Positions 1-5,743 of a DNA stretch of 6,400 nucleotides are shown one piece after another. The stretch comes from Kiloniellaceae bacterium. GTDB taxonomy: Bacteria > Pseudomonadota > Alphaproteobacteria > Kiloniellales > Kiloniellaceae. The notes below the pieces were generated by a model, which had not been told where the DNA came from, ran no database searches, and saw only the letters and a list, made by a program, of their open reading frames with translations. Positions within the stretch are counted from its first letter, which is position 1; each line of letters starts with the position of its first letter. The position numbers were made by a program, and so were the translations under genes. The stretch lies in the NCBI GenBank assembly GCA_021776145.1, contig JAJFGM010000336.1:1-6400 (forward strand). The letters are read 5' to 3'.

Positions 1-164
1 GCCAGTCCGACCGCGGCGAGTTCCTGATAGCCAAGTCGTCCAACGACGATCTTGGTCGTGATAAACATGGCGATTTCGGCCAGATAGGCGGCGACCAGCG
101 GCAAGGCGATTTTCAGTAGGATGGACGACTCCGCCATCCAACCGTCGCGGCGGGTTTCAGGCAT
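1..164 (-). CDS. MATE family efflux transporter, N-terminal part (runs off the left edge)
   Basis: Only the first 54 codons are inside the window. After a short polar leader (MPETRRDGWMAESS) the sequence becomes hydrophobic, with LKIALPLVAAYLAE near residues 17-30, then IVVGRLGYQELAAVGL at residues 39-54. This matches the start of helix 1 and the VGRLG..ELAAVGL signature at the beginning of MATE (NorM/DinF-type) cation-coupled multidrug exporters of the inner membrane. The ATG at 164-162 overlaps the stop of the upstream reductase gene by 8 bp (ATGCCTGA). No strong Shine-Dalgarno is seen, so translation is probably coupled to the reductase gene. By position it is the likely exporter for whatever the mutase and reductase make; that role is inference. 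The MATE assignment is fairly secure; the substrate is unknown. Confidence 0.8.
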   Translation of the reverse strand, partial: MPETRRDGWMAESSILLKIALPLVAAYLAEIAMFITTKIVVGRLGYQELAAVGL

Positions 165-942
165 CGTCAGGCCCGGCGATTTCACGCATCCGCGCCTGCG
201 CGGCTTCGCCGGCGCGGGCCCAGTGACCGAGGACATCGCCATTTTCGAGCACTTTAAGGCCAGATTGAGTAATTCCGCCGGGTGTGGCGAGACTGGTCAA
301 CATATCGTTCAGATCAGAATCGGGGTGGGCCAAAACCATATCGGCGGCGCCGCGCAGGCTGCGGGCCGCGAGTTCGCGGGCCATTGTGTCGGGCACGCCC
401 TGCCGCGACATCCAGTCCGCCGTATCGCGCATGATCGCGTGGACCCAGCCGTAGTAGGCGCCAATTACAGAGGCGGCGCGGAAGCTGGTGGCATCGGACA
501 GGACATGAACGCTGCCGAGGCCGGCAAAGAGCGCCTTGGCCGCGGCGGCGCCGGGATAGAGAAGCGTCGGGCTTTCGCCGATAGCGGCGCAGGAAATCGG
601 CATCGCCAGGGTCACCTCGGCCGGCCGGACCGCCGCGGCGAGAGGCTCCAGTGCGAGGCCGGCGGCAACGGAAACCACGGTTTGCCCGCGCCGCCAGGGC
701 AGACCCGCCGCGGCCCGCAGCACCTGGGCCGGCCGGGTCGCCAGGATGACAAGCTCGCTGCGTCTGACCACCTCGGCGTTGTCGCTGGCCCGGGTCGCGG
801 CGAAGGCGGACGCGAGGGTCCGTGATCGCTGTTCGTTGCGTGGCGACAAGATTACATCCAGTTCCGCGCCGCCGTGCCGTAGGCCGCGGACGAGAAACTC
901 GGCGAGGTGTCCGACGCCGATAATGCCGAGCGTGGTTCTCAT
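157..942 (-). CDS. Pyrroline-5-carboxylate reductase (ProC)-like NAD(P)-dependent oxidoreductase, divergent
   Basis: The protein has 261 residues, close to the usual 260-280 of ProC. The N-terminus is a Rossmann fold with GxGxxA (G9, G11, A14 in IIGVGHLAEFL), followed by SELVILATRPAQV at residues 62-74, equivalent to the VVILAVKPQ strand of ProC, and VVSVAAGLALEPL at 89-101. The C-terminal dimerisation domain carries TPGGITQSGLKVLENG at 220-235, a close match to the SPGGTT..GL..LE signature. Two normally conserved substrate-site stretches differ. The MPNTPA motif reads MPISCA (114-119), and SGSGPAY reads IGAYYGW (160-166). Genuine proline synthesis is therefore doubtful, and reduction of another imine or pyrroline-like substrate is plausible (inference). 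The ATG at 942-940 overlaps the mutase stop as ATGA, with GGAGG nine bases upstream, so the two are translationally coupled. Longer upstream starts would lie inside the mutase gene and add a basic, non-family N-terminus. Confidence 0.82.
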   Translation of the reverse strand: MRTTLGIIGVGHLAEFLVRGLRHGGAELDVILSPRNEQRSRTLASAFAATRASDNAEVVRRSELVILATRPAQVLRAAAGLPWRRGQTVVSVAAGLALEPLAAAVRPAEVTLAMPISCAAIGESPTLLYPGAAAAKALFAGLGSVHVLSDATSFRAASVIGAYYGWVHAIMRDTADWMSRQGVPDTMARELAARSLRGAADMVLAHPDSDLNDMLTSLATPGGITQSGLKVLENGDVLGHWARAGEAAQARMREIAGPDDA

Positions 943-2801
943 CGCCTGTCGCCTCCACACGCGCTTTGCGCCAGCCAGTTCAACAGATCTTCGGGTCGTC
1001 GGCAGGGAATGGCGCCTTGTTGTCGCAATTCTTCCCCGACATCCACTGGCAGGCTGCTGTTGCTGTCGCCGGGGATTTGGTTGAGCCGGCCGCCGATGAA
1101 GATCGGCACCGCGAGCCCGCGCTGCGACATCTCCTTGCGCAGCCGTTGCAGATAGTCGAGTGCGACGCCGTTGTAGGTGCTCAAGGCAACAAAGTCGATA
1201 TTGGCCTCGGCGGCGGCCGCCAAGGCGGAGGGATCGGTGCTGACACCGGCATCGATGCACCGCACGCCAAGCCGCGCCAGAATCGATTCGATCAAGACCT
1301 TGCCGTATTCGTGTACATCGGTTGTAGCGACACAGGCACGAAAGCCGGCCTTCGCGATGCTATTGCGAGTTCTGGCGTCCAGCGCGGCCACGCAGAGGTC
1401 GGCGCGCGTCTCAAGTTCGCTGATTGTCGTCGCCGGCACCACGGGGCGGCGTTCGCCGCCGCCAGACACGAAGGTGCCAGACTCAAAGGCGCCAGATTTG
1501 ACCGCGCCAGGCTGGATCGCGCCGGGACCAAAAAGGACTTCCAGTCGCCTGGCGCCAATGCGGCGCAGCGCCAGCAACAGCTCGAAGGGGTCGTCGGTGT
1601 CGCTGCCCGCCGCACCGAGGCCGGCCAGAACAGAGCGGCAAAAGCGTCGGCCGCCTTCGACCAGTCGTTTCGCCAGTGCGTCAGCGTGCTCTATGGCGAG
1701 GAGAGGCATCAATCCGGCCGACGTTTCGATCAGGCGATTGGCAAAGAGGTGGGCGTCGACAATCTCGTCTATGTCGGGAATGCGGTGTGCTTCTGTCACC
1801 GGCACCGGATTGATGGCGTGGCCGCTCGGCCGTGTTCGCTGCGCCGCGATATCGACCAGCAAGTAGGTCGCCAAGGCCGCATAGTTGGCGGACGTATCTT
1901 GGCCATAGCTGGTCGTATTGCCATAGACCATGCTGCCGGGCGTGCTGCTGACTTCGCACAGTGCCCGCTGAAAGGCGAGGCGCGACAGAGGATCGGAAAA
2001 GGTGTGGCCGTAGCAGTGGCTGACGCGGCCGCCAATCAGGTCCTCGACCAGATGGCGCTCGATCAATACGGCTCCTAGGCTGCAGGCCATGTCGCGGAAC
2101 AAGGCGGCAAATCCGTCGTCGAGGTTCGAATGGATCAGCACTTCGACCGGTTGCGCCGCCGCCAGGGCCAGGGCCCGCAGCGTGGCGGTCGTGGTGGCAA
2201 TTTCGTCATGCCACTCAGGCAGGCGAAAAGTGAAATACTGGCCGAGATTGCCGATGCTGGTGGCGCCCGCCGCCAGCGCCGCCTGGGTGTTTTCGAGTGC
2301 CGCCGGCATGCCGATGACGAAGTCGCCGAAATGCGCGGCGACGGGCGCAACCCGCGTCAGGCGTTCGAAATCCTCGGGTCCGGTCAGGATTAGGCCGGTG
2401 CCGCGCGGTCGGCCGCGGCGCTTGTCGGCCGGGTAGCCCATACTCCAATCCAGGCAGATTCCGTAGCGGTCGACGCGGTATCCGGCGGCATCAAGACGCT
2501 CGTGGATCTCGGCACAGGCACGCCGTGTTTTCTCCGCGTCCCGGTATCCCACTTGAGCGTGCAACATAATCTCGCCGGCCCGCATTCGGGCGCGCTTGTA
2601 ATCGGCCTCGCACGTGGCGCCGGTTGCCGCGAGAAAGGCGGAGTGGCCAAGTCGACAGTCGTCCGCCATGGCACGGCCTTGCCGCAAGAGGCTTACGCCG
2701 TCCGGCAGATTGCGCTCGGGAAAGATGTCGGCTCGCGCCAATCCGGCTGCTGAAAGAGTCTTGTCCATGGGGGCAGATACTGCTGCCGGCGATAACGTCA
2801 T
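939..2801 (-). CDS. Glutamate-mutase-like, adenosylcobalamin-dependent enzyme: catalytic barrel fused to B12-binding domain
   Basis: The protein has 620 residues. The C-terminal part, about 485-610, is a cobalamin-binding domain of the base-off/His-on type. DVHEYG at 495-500 gives the D-x-H-x-x-G motif with axial ligand H497; STYNG at 541-545 takes the place of the SSLYG loop of GlmS; FIGG at 568-571 supplies the late GG. Residues about 30-425 look like the TIM barrel of methylaspartate (glutamate) mutase chain E. Examples are GMPAALENTQAALAAGATS (164-182), aligning by eye with the GTLVPPSMSN..ALLAAEQG segment of clostridial GlmE, and NPVPVTEAHRIPDIDEIVDA (331-350). I could not place the GlmE arginine-claw residues, so glutamate is not proven as substrate. 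GlmE and GlmS are usually separate chains; here they are one chain joined by a linker of five 5-residue repeats (424-448). ATG 2801 is chosen because AGGG lies five bases upstream and because longer starts overlap the preceding gene; ATG 2768 is the alternative. No reactivase (MutL) is visible here. Confidence 0.78.
   Translation of the reverse strand: MTLSPAAVSAPMDKTLSAAGLARADIFPERNLPDGVSLLRQGRAMADDCRLGHSAFLAATGATCEADYKRARMRAGEIMLHAQVGYRDAEKTRRACAEIHERLDAAGYRVDRYGICLDWSMGYPADKRRGRPRGTGLILTGPEDFERLTRVAPVAAHFGDFVIGMPAALENTQAALAAGATSIGNLGQYFTFRLPEWHDEIATTTATLRALALAAAQPVEVLIHSNLDDGFAALFRDMACSLGAVLIERHLVEDLIGGRVSHCYGHTFSDPLSRLAFQRALCEVSSTPGSMVYGNTTSYGQDTSANYAALATYLLVDIAAQRTRPSGHAINPVPVTEAHRIPDIDEIVDAHLFANRLIETSAGLMPLLAIEHADALAKRLVEGGRRFCRSVLAGLGAAGSDTDDPFELLLALRRIGARRLEVLFGPGAIQPGAVKSGAFESGTFVSGGGERRPVVPATTISELETRADLCVAALDARTRNSIAKAGFRACVATTDVHEYGKVLIESILARLGVRCIDAGVSTDPSALAAAAEANIDFVALSTYNGVALDYLQRLRKEMSQRGLAVPIFIGGRLNQIPGDSNSSLPVDVGEELRQQGAIPCRRPEDLLNWLAQSACGGDRR
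1458..1532 (-). repeat. In-frame 15-bp tandem repeat (five units) in the mutase linker
   Basis: Five consecutive 15-bp units encode FGPGA, IQPGA, VKSGA, FESGT and FVSGG (residues 424-448) between the barrel and the cobalamin-binding domain. The units have diverged at the DNA level but share a core reading GGCGCC or GGCACC on the coding strand. The pattern of one hydrophobic residue followed by x-S/P-G-A is not the canonical pentapeptide-repeat fold motif; a flexible spacer is more likely. Confidence 0.8.
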
Positions 2802-2826
2802 GGCGACCCTTTTTTCGCCAAGAGCC

Positions 2827-3078
2827 TTATTCGCTGTCCGGTAAACCCTCGCTACGCAGGTCCCACCAAGCCATGAGGCAGTCATTGGGGGCGGGCTCGG
2901 TAATGCCGTCGAGCAGGAATTCGGCGCGAATGCGCGCCTGCACGACGAGCAGCGGTAGCCCGTTCGCCGCACTGAGATCCTGTTCCATCCAGACGCAAGG
3001 ATCGAGGCTTTCATAGCGGACATAGGTCGCTAGGCTGCCGCTAATGAGCAATGCCAAGAGTATCACCAGGTATTTCAT
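2827..3078 (-). CDS. Small exported or membrane-anchored protein of unknown function (83 aa)
   Basis: The frame begins MKYLVILLALLISGSLATYV, which is a lysine followed by an uninterrupted hydrophobic run. It is a typical signal sequence or single N-terminal membrane helix with no lipobox. The remaining 60 or so residues would face the periplasm. They contain two cysteines, in DPCVW (C28) and NDCLMAWW (C67), that could form a disulfide, and a tryptophan-rich C-terminal patch. I do not recognise a named family. The ATG at 3078-3076 has AGGA a few bases upstream (spacing about three; AAGG further back) and places the signal sequence at the N-terminus. The longer in-frame start near 3195 would add residues made from a 16-bp tandem repeat, whose length is not a multiple of three, and would bury the signal sequence. 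The gene ends 25 bp before the mutase start, on the same strand, so it is probably the operon's first gene. Confidence 0.65.
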   Translation of the reverse strand: MKYLVILLALLISGSLATYVRYESLDPCVWMEQDLSAANGLPLLVVQARIRAEFLLDGITEPAPNDCLMAWWDLRSEGLPDSE

Positions 3079-3096
3079 CCGTCCTGCGCCTTGGTC

Positions 3097-3157
3097 ATAG
3101 CTTTCGCTGGGAATTGCGTCCGCCGGGCATTGCGTCCACCGGGTAATGCATCCATCG
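3097..3157. repeat. Decaying 16-bp tandem repeat, about 3-4 units
   Basis: Units of 16 bp start at 3113 (ATTGCGTCCGCCGGGC) and 3129 (ATTGCGTCCACCGGGT), identical at 14 of 16 positions. A partial third starts at 3145 (AATGCATCCATCG), and a degenerate fourth at 3097-3112 agrees at 11 of 16. The period is not a multiple of three, which argues that this stretch is not coding. It sits just upstream of the 83-aa gene, so it lies in the leader or promoter region of the mutase operon. Confidence 0.65.
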
Positions 3158-3293
3158 AAAGTTTGGCTGCTCGTCTCCGCCCACCGAGGTTCCATGCCTC
3201 ACCGTGCTGTCGACCCGTCGCTCATATATATCCACTTGTTGCCGTCCCTGCGAGCGGCTGGTGGTGCCAGATGAAATAAAGTCGGCTGAATCA

Positions 3294-3342
3294 TGAATTA
3301 TTGCGCATTCACCGTCGAATTCGAGCGGGATGCAATAATTCA
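3294..3342. promoter_or_regulatory. Perfect 11-bp inverted repeat, candidate operator
   Basis: TGAATTATTGC at 3294-3304 is the exact reverse complement of GCAATAATTCA at 3332-3342, with a 27-bp spacer that contains the 10-bp palindrome TCGAATTCGA (3315-3324). A related direct copy, TGAATAATGCGCA, lies at 3356-3368, against TGAATTATTGCGCA in the left arm. Repeated copies in both orientations between divergent genes suggest a binding site for a dimeric regulator. A stem-loop in the TPR leader is the alternative. The regulator is unknown. Confidence 0.5.
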
Positions 3343-3464
3343 ATAACCAAGATCGTGAATAATGCGCAAAGGTGGGTCGGAAGGCGTTTTTTTTGGGCCC
3401 AGATGCAAGCATATCCCTTTGGCCGGCGCCCGATGCGCCTCTATGGCAATCTCAAGCGAAATCC

Positions 3465-3469
3465 GAGGA
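3465..3469 (+). promoter_or_regulatory. Shine-Dalgarno GAGGA deciding the TPR gene start
   Basis: GAGGA lies seven bases before GTG 3477. It is the best-spaced ribosome binding site among the candidate starts (GTG 3372, TTG 3393, GTG 3477), and the resulting protein begins directly in the first TPR helix. Confidence 0.5.
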
Positions 3470-3476
3470 TTCCCAG

Positions 3477-5057
3477 GTGCTACGGCAACAAGTCTCTCAA
3501 TTGCTGTCCCAAGGCCTATGGAGCGAGGCTGAAGCGGTCTGCGACGACGCGATAGCGCAGGGCGGGGAGCCCGAGGCCTATCACTTCAAGGCTGTCGTCC
3601 GCACCCAGGCCGGGCGCTACAGCGAGGCCTTTCCACTGTACGAAGAAGCCCGCCTGCGCATGCCGCAGAATCCGGATGTGCTGTATAACTTCGGCAGCGC
3701 CTGTCAACAGTCGGGTGATCTGCAACAGGCGCTGGAATTGTGGCGCCTGACGATCATTCTCAAACCCGGTGACACCCGCGCTTTGTTCAACATCGCCGCC
3801 GCACTGAAACATCTCGACCGTAACGTCGAGGCTGAAGCGGCCTATCGCACCTTGCTGTCCCTCGATCCATTGCACGGATATGCCCTGCTCGATCTTGGCG
3901 GCCTAGTCTATCAGAATCGAGATCTTGCAAGCGCCATCGAAATCTTCACGCGGGCCGTCCAGGTCATGCCTCTGGAAAAGGAAGCCTGGCTCAACCTTGG
4001 CACTTCGTTGAAGGCGAGTGGCGATCCCGCGTCGGCGGAGCCCTGTCTGCGGCAAGCTTTGAATATCGATCCGGACTACCGGCCGGCACACATTGGCCTG
4101 GCAAAGCTATTATTGCAGCAGGGCCGGTGGAGCGAGGGTTTTGCCGAGCTGGAGTGGCGTCACCGTTCCACGCTGGCGCCCTTTCCAGAGGTGGCCGAGT
4201 GGAACGGCGCAGCGCCCCTGCTAGGCCAGAGGCTCCTGGTCTGGACCGAGAACAATCTCGCGGAATGCATTCAGTTGGCGCGTTATCTGGATCTCTTACG
4301 GACAAGGGCGCCGGCCGCGGTCACGGTGATCTGCCCGGCACCCCTGTGTGAGCTGATTTCGCGGATGCCAGGAGTCACGCAAACCTGGCCGCATGGCGCA
4401 CCCCTGGATGGCGCTGAATTCGATTCCAAATTGCCGCTTTCCGGCATCCCTCGTTTGCTCGGGCTTGAGGACCCTGCGGCCCTGCCAGCCGCGGCTTACA
4501 TTCGGAATCCCGCCGCACCCCAGAGTTCGGCACCGCAGAGTTCGGCATCCCAGAATTCGGCATCCCAGAATTCGGCAGACGGGAGGCTTCGCATTGGTCT
4601 GGCCTGGTCGGTCGATCCGCTACTGGAACAGCCGCACGAGGGCGATTGCACACTCACCACGCTGCTGCCGCTGGTGGAACTGAGTGACACCATTTACACC
4701 AGCCTGCAGGTCAATCCCGCCACAAAAGACGCCGAACGACTCGCCAATGAGCCGCGACTTCGTGACTGTGCCGCAAAACTGGCTGACTACGGCGGTGTCG
4801 CCGCGTCGTTGCGCGAAATCGACCTTCTGGTCGCGACCGACAGTGCCATCGCGCACCTCGCCGCGGCGATGGGGGTGCCGGTTTGTGTTCTGCTGCCCTT
4901 CGCGGCGGGTTGGCAATGGGGCCCCGCGGCGGCCGAAACACCCTGGTACGCCTCGGCACGGCTCTACCGTCAACCGGCGCCGGGCGATTGGCGTTCGGCG
5001 GTCGCGGCGCTGCGCGACGATATTGCGGCACGGAGGTTACCGGCCGCGGTCGTTTGA
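3477..5057 (+). CDS. TPR-repeat protein with GT9/GT41-like glycosyltransferase C-terminal domain
   Basis: The protein has 526 residues from GTG 3477. Residues about 5-225 are five or six TPR units of about 34 aa, for example EAYHFKAVVRTQAGRYSEAF (33-52), DVLYNFGSACQQSGDLQQAL (67-86), EAWLNLGTSLKASGDPASAE (169-188) and PAHIGLAKLLLQQGRWSEGF (203-222). EWRHR at 226-230 opens the second half, which follows the layout of bacterial TPR-glycosyltransferases related to GT9 and GT41. It ends with TDSAIAHLAAAMGVPVCVLL (454-473), the D-S-A-x-x-H-L-A nucleotide-sugar motif, and a PWY..ARLYRQ..GDW tail. The glycine-rich loop usually read as EQGLGDTIQFARY is here ENNLAECIQLARY (258-270), so activity is uncertain. 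A linker of four 5-residue repeats lies at about 346-366. GTG 3477 is preferred because GAGGA sits seven bases upstream. In-frame alternatives are TTG 3393 (GGAAGG eight bases before it) and GTG 3372 (no correctly spaced site). Target and donor sugar are unknown. Confidence 0.8.
   Translation: MLRQQVSQLLSQGLWSEAEAVCDDAIAQGGEPEAYHFKAVVRTQAGRYSEAFPLYEEARLRMPQNPDVLYNFGSACQQSGDLQQALELWRLTIILKPGDTRALFNIAAALKHLDRNVEAEAAYRTLLSLDPLHGYALLDLGGLVYQNRDLASAIEIFTRAVQVMPLEKEAWLNLGTSLKASGDPASAEPCLRQALNIDPDYRPAHIGLAKLLLQQGRWSEGFAELEWRHRSTLAPFPEVAEWNGAAPLLGQRLLVWTENNLAECIQLARYLDLLRTRAPAAVTVICPAPLCELISRMPGVTQTWPHGAPLDGAEFDSKLPLSGIPRLLGLEDPAALPAAAYIRNPAAPQSSAPQSSASQNSASQNSADGRLRIGLAWSVDPLLEQPHEGDCTLTTLLPLVELSDTIYTSLQVNPATKDAERLANEPRLRDCAAKLADYGGVAASLREIDLLVATDSAIAHLAAAMGVPVCVLLPFAAGWQWGPAAAETPWYASARLYRQPAPGDWRSAVAALRDDIAARRLPAAVV
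4516..4575 (+). repeat. In-frame 15-bp tandem repeat (four units) in the TPR protein linker
   Basis: Four units of 15 bp. The last two (4546-4560 and 4561-4575) are identical, CATCCCAGAATTCGG, and the first two differ from each other at one base. They encode APQSS, APQSS, ASQNS, ASQNS. Such near-identity points to recent expansion by slippage or unequal exchange, so copy number may vary between strains. The linker lies between the two halves of the glycosyltransferase-like region. Confidence 0.9.
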
Positions 5058-5301
5058 CCGCCTGTCCGGCGACCGACCCTTCCGGCCGTAAACCGAAGGC
5101 GATATGGGCACATTTGTCGTCACGCCCGGCAGGCAAATCGATCCGATACCAATGGACATTACCTGCTGCCGACCAAGGCATTCGCCCTGGCGGCACTCGA
5201 TCGCGAAAGGCTGTTCCGACTCGCCGCAATCTGCGAACCTTGGCCTGTCCGATAGCGCGGTCGGGGCGTGCGGCGCAGTGGACGGTCGCCAGGAACACAA
5301 A

Positions 5302-5308
5302 GGGGGAG
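5302..5308 (+). promoter_or_regulatory. Strong Shine-Dalgarno for the TTG-initiated 97-aa gene
   Basis: GGGGGAG is placed seven bases before TTG 5316. It selects this rare start codon over the in-frame ATG at 5268. Confidence 0.6.
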
Positions 5309-5315
5309 AAAACAG

Positions 5316-5609
5316 TTGGCTGAACAGGACGGCGGCACCCATGCCGCGCTCGACGAACATTTCGCCGATGGGTTCGGCAAAATCGTCTTTCATGGCGGAT
5401 TGATTCGGTTCCACTTGTCGAGCCTGTCACTGACAGAGGTCGACGATAAGAACCAGCCGCTCATGAAACCGCAGCGTCAGATTATCATGCCGCTCAGCGG
5501 ATTCCTCAACGCCTATGCCGCCATGGGCGACTTGGTCAAAAAGCTGACTGATGCGGGGGTTATTGTGCGCTCGGAAAACAAGACGAGCGGAGATGACGGC
5601 GCAACCTGA
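5316..5609 (+). CDS. Conserved-looking small protein of unknown function (97 aa), TTG start
   Basis: The start TTG 5316 is decided by GGGGGAG at 5302-5308, seven bases upstream. An earlier in-frame ATG at 5268 has no comparable site and would add an arginine-rich, unlikely leader. The soluble protein has an acidic N-terminus (ALDEHFADGF at 11-20), then alternating hydrophobic residues suggesting paired beta strands (GKIVFHGGLIRFHLSSLSL at 21-39). RQIIMPLSGFLNAYAAMGDL (54-73) and VKKLTDAGVI (74-83) look like a strand followed by an amphipathic helix. The order of strands, basic-hydrophobic strand and helix loosely recalls DUF3467, but I cannot confirm membership. No membrane segment is visible. 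It lies 258 bp after the TPR gene on the same strand; the gap has no recognisable gene and no strong terminator, so co-transcription is possible. Function unknown. Confidence 0.68.
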   Translation: MAEQDGGTHAALDEHFADGFGKIVFHGGLIRFHLSSLSLTEVDDKNQPLMKPQRQIIMPLSGFLNAYAAMGDLVKKLTDAGVIVRSENKTSGDDGAT

Positions 5610-5743
5610 ATACCGGCGTCTGGGGCCGCATTCACCCGTTTGCAACCGCGAGATGCGATCCAATTGAGTGAATAGTGCTTTAGGACTTCAAAAGTTGGTG
5701 CCACCCAATGCGATGTGCTGATAAGAACTGAATGACGGGTCCC

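Larger units (their letters stand above)
3079..3476. promoter_or_regulatory. Divergent intergenic region between the mutase operon and the TPR gene
   Basis: About 400 bp separates the divergent starts at 3078 (minus) and 3477 (plus), and it must hold both promoters. No open frame in it looks coding. Its part nearest the small gene contains 16-bp tandem repeats. About 3220-3370 is distinctly AT-richer and holds an inverted repeat plus a direct copy. A TATATAT run sits near 3224-3230. I could not match convincing -35/-10 pairs on either strand, so no promoter is placed exactly. Confidence 0.5.

Noticed and set aside
121..825. Plus-strand open frame of 234 codons opposite the ProC-like reductase
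   Set aside because: It is an arginine- and glycine-rich antisense shadow in a GC-rich region; the minus frame carries clear family motifs.
1458..1532. Pentapeptide-repeat (A(D/N)LXX) domain in the mutase linker
   Set aside because: The phase of hydrophobic, Ser/Pro, Gly and Ala residues does not fit the canonical motif, and five units are too few for the fold.
966..2078. Long plus-strand open frame of 370 codons opposite the mutase
   Set aside because: It has no recognisable motif, and the minus frame holds the B12-binding and barrel motifs throughout.
2802..3023. 74-codon N-terminal extension of the mutase
   Set aside because: It overlaps the 83-aa gene in another frame, reads like noise, and ATG 2801 has its own ribosome binding site.
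3079..3195. Longer N-terminus for the 83-aa protein
   Set aside because: The stretch contains a 16-bp, non-triplet tandem repeat and would bury the signal sequence.
3254..3280. Possible sigma-54 promoter on the minus strand (TGGCACCACCAGCC)
   Set aside because: The TGGCAC half is present but the TTGC half is missing at the required spacing.
5078..5099. Possible terminator after the TPR gene (CCTTCCGG / CCGAAGG)
   Set aside because: The stem has a bulge and no T-tract follows, so it is too weak to call.
4883..5323. Plus-strand 146-codon frame overlapping the end of the TPR gene
   Set aside because: It is basic and without motifs, and overlaps the conserved C-terminus of the TPR protein.
5104..5403. 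Plus-strand 99-codon frame between and over the 97-aa gene
   Set aside because: It overlaps most of the 97-aa gene in another frame, lacks a ribosome binding site and shows no protein-like pattern.
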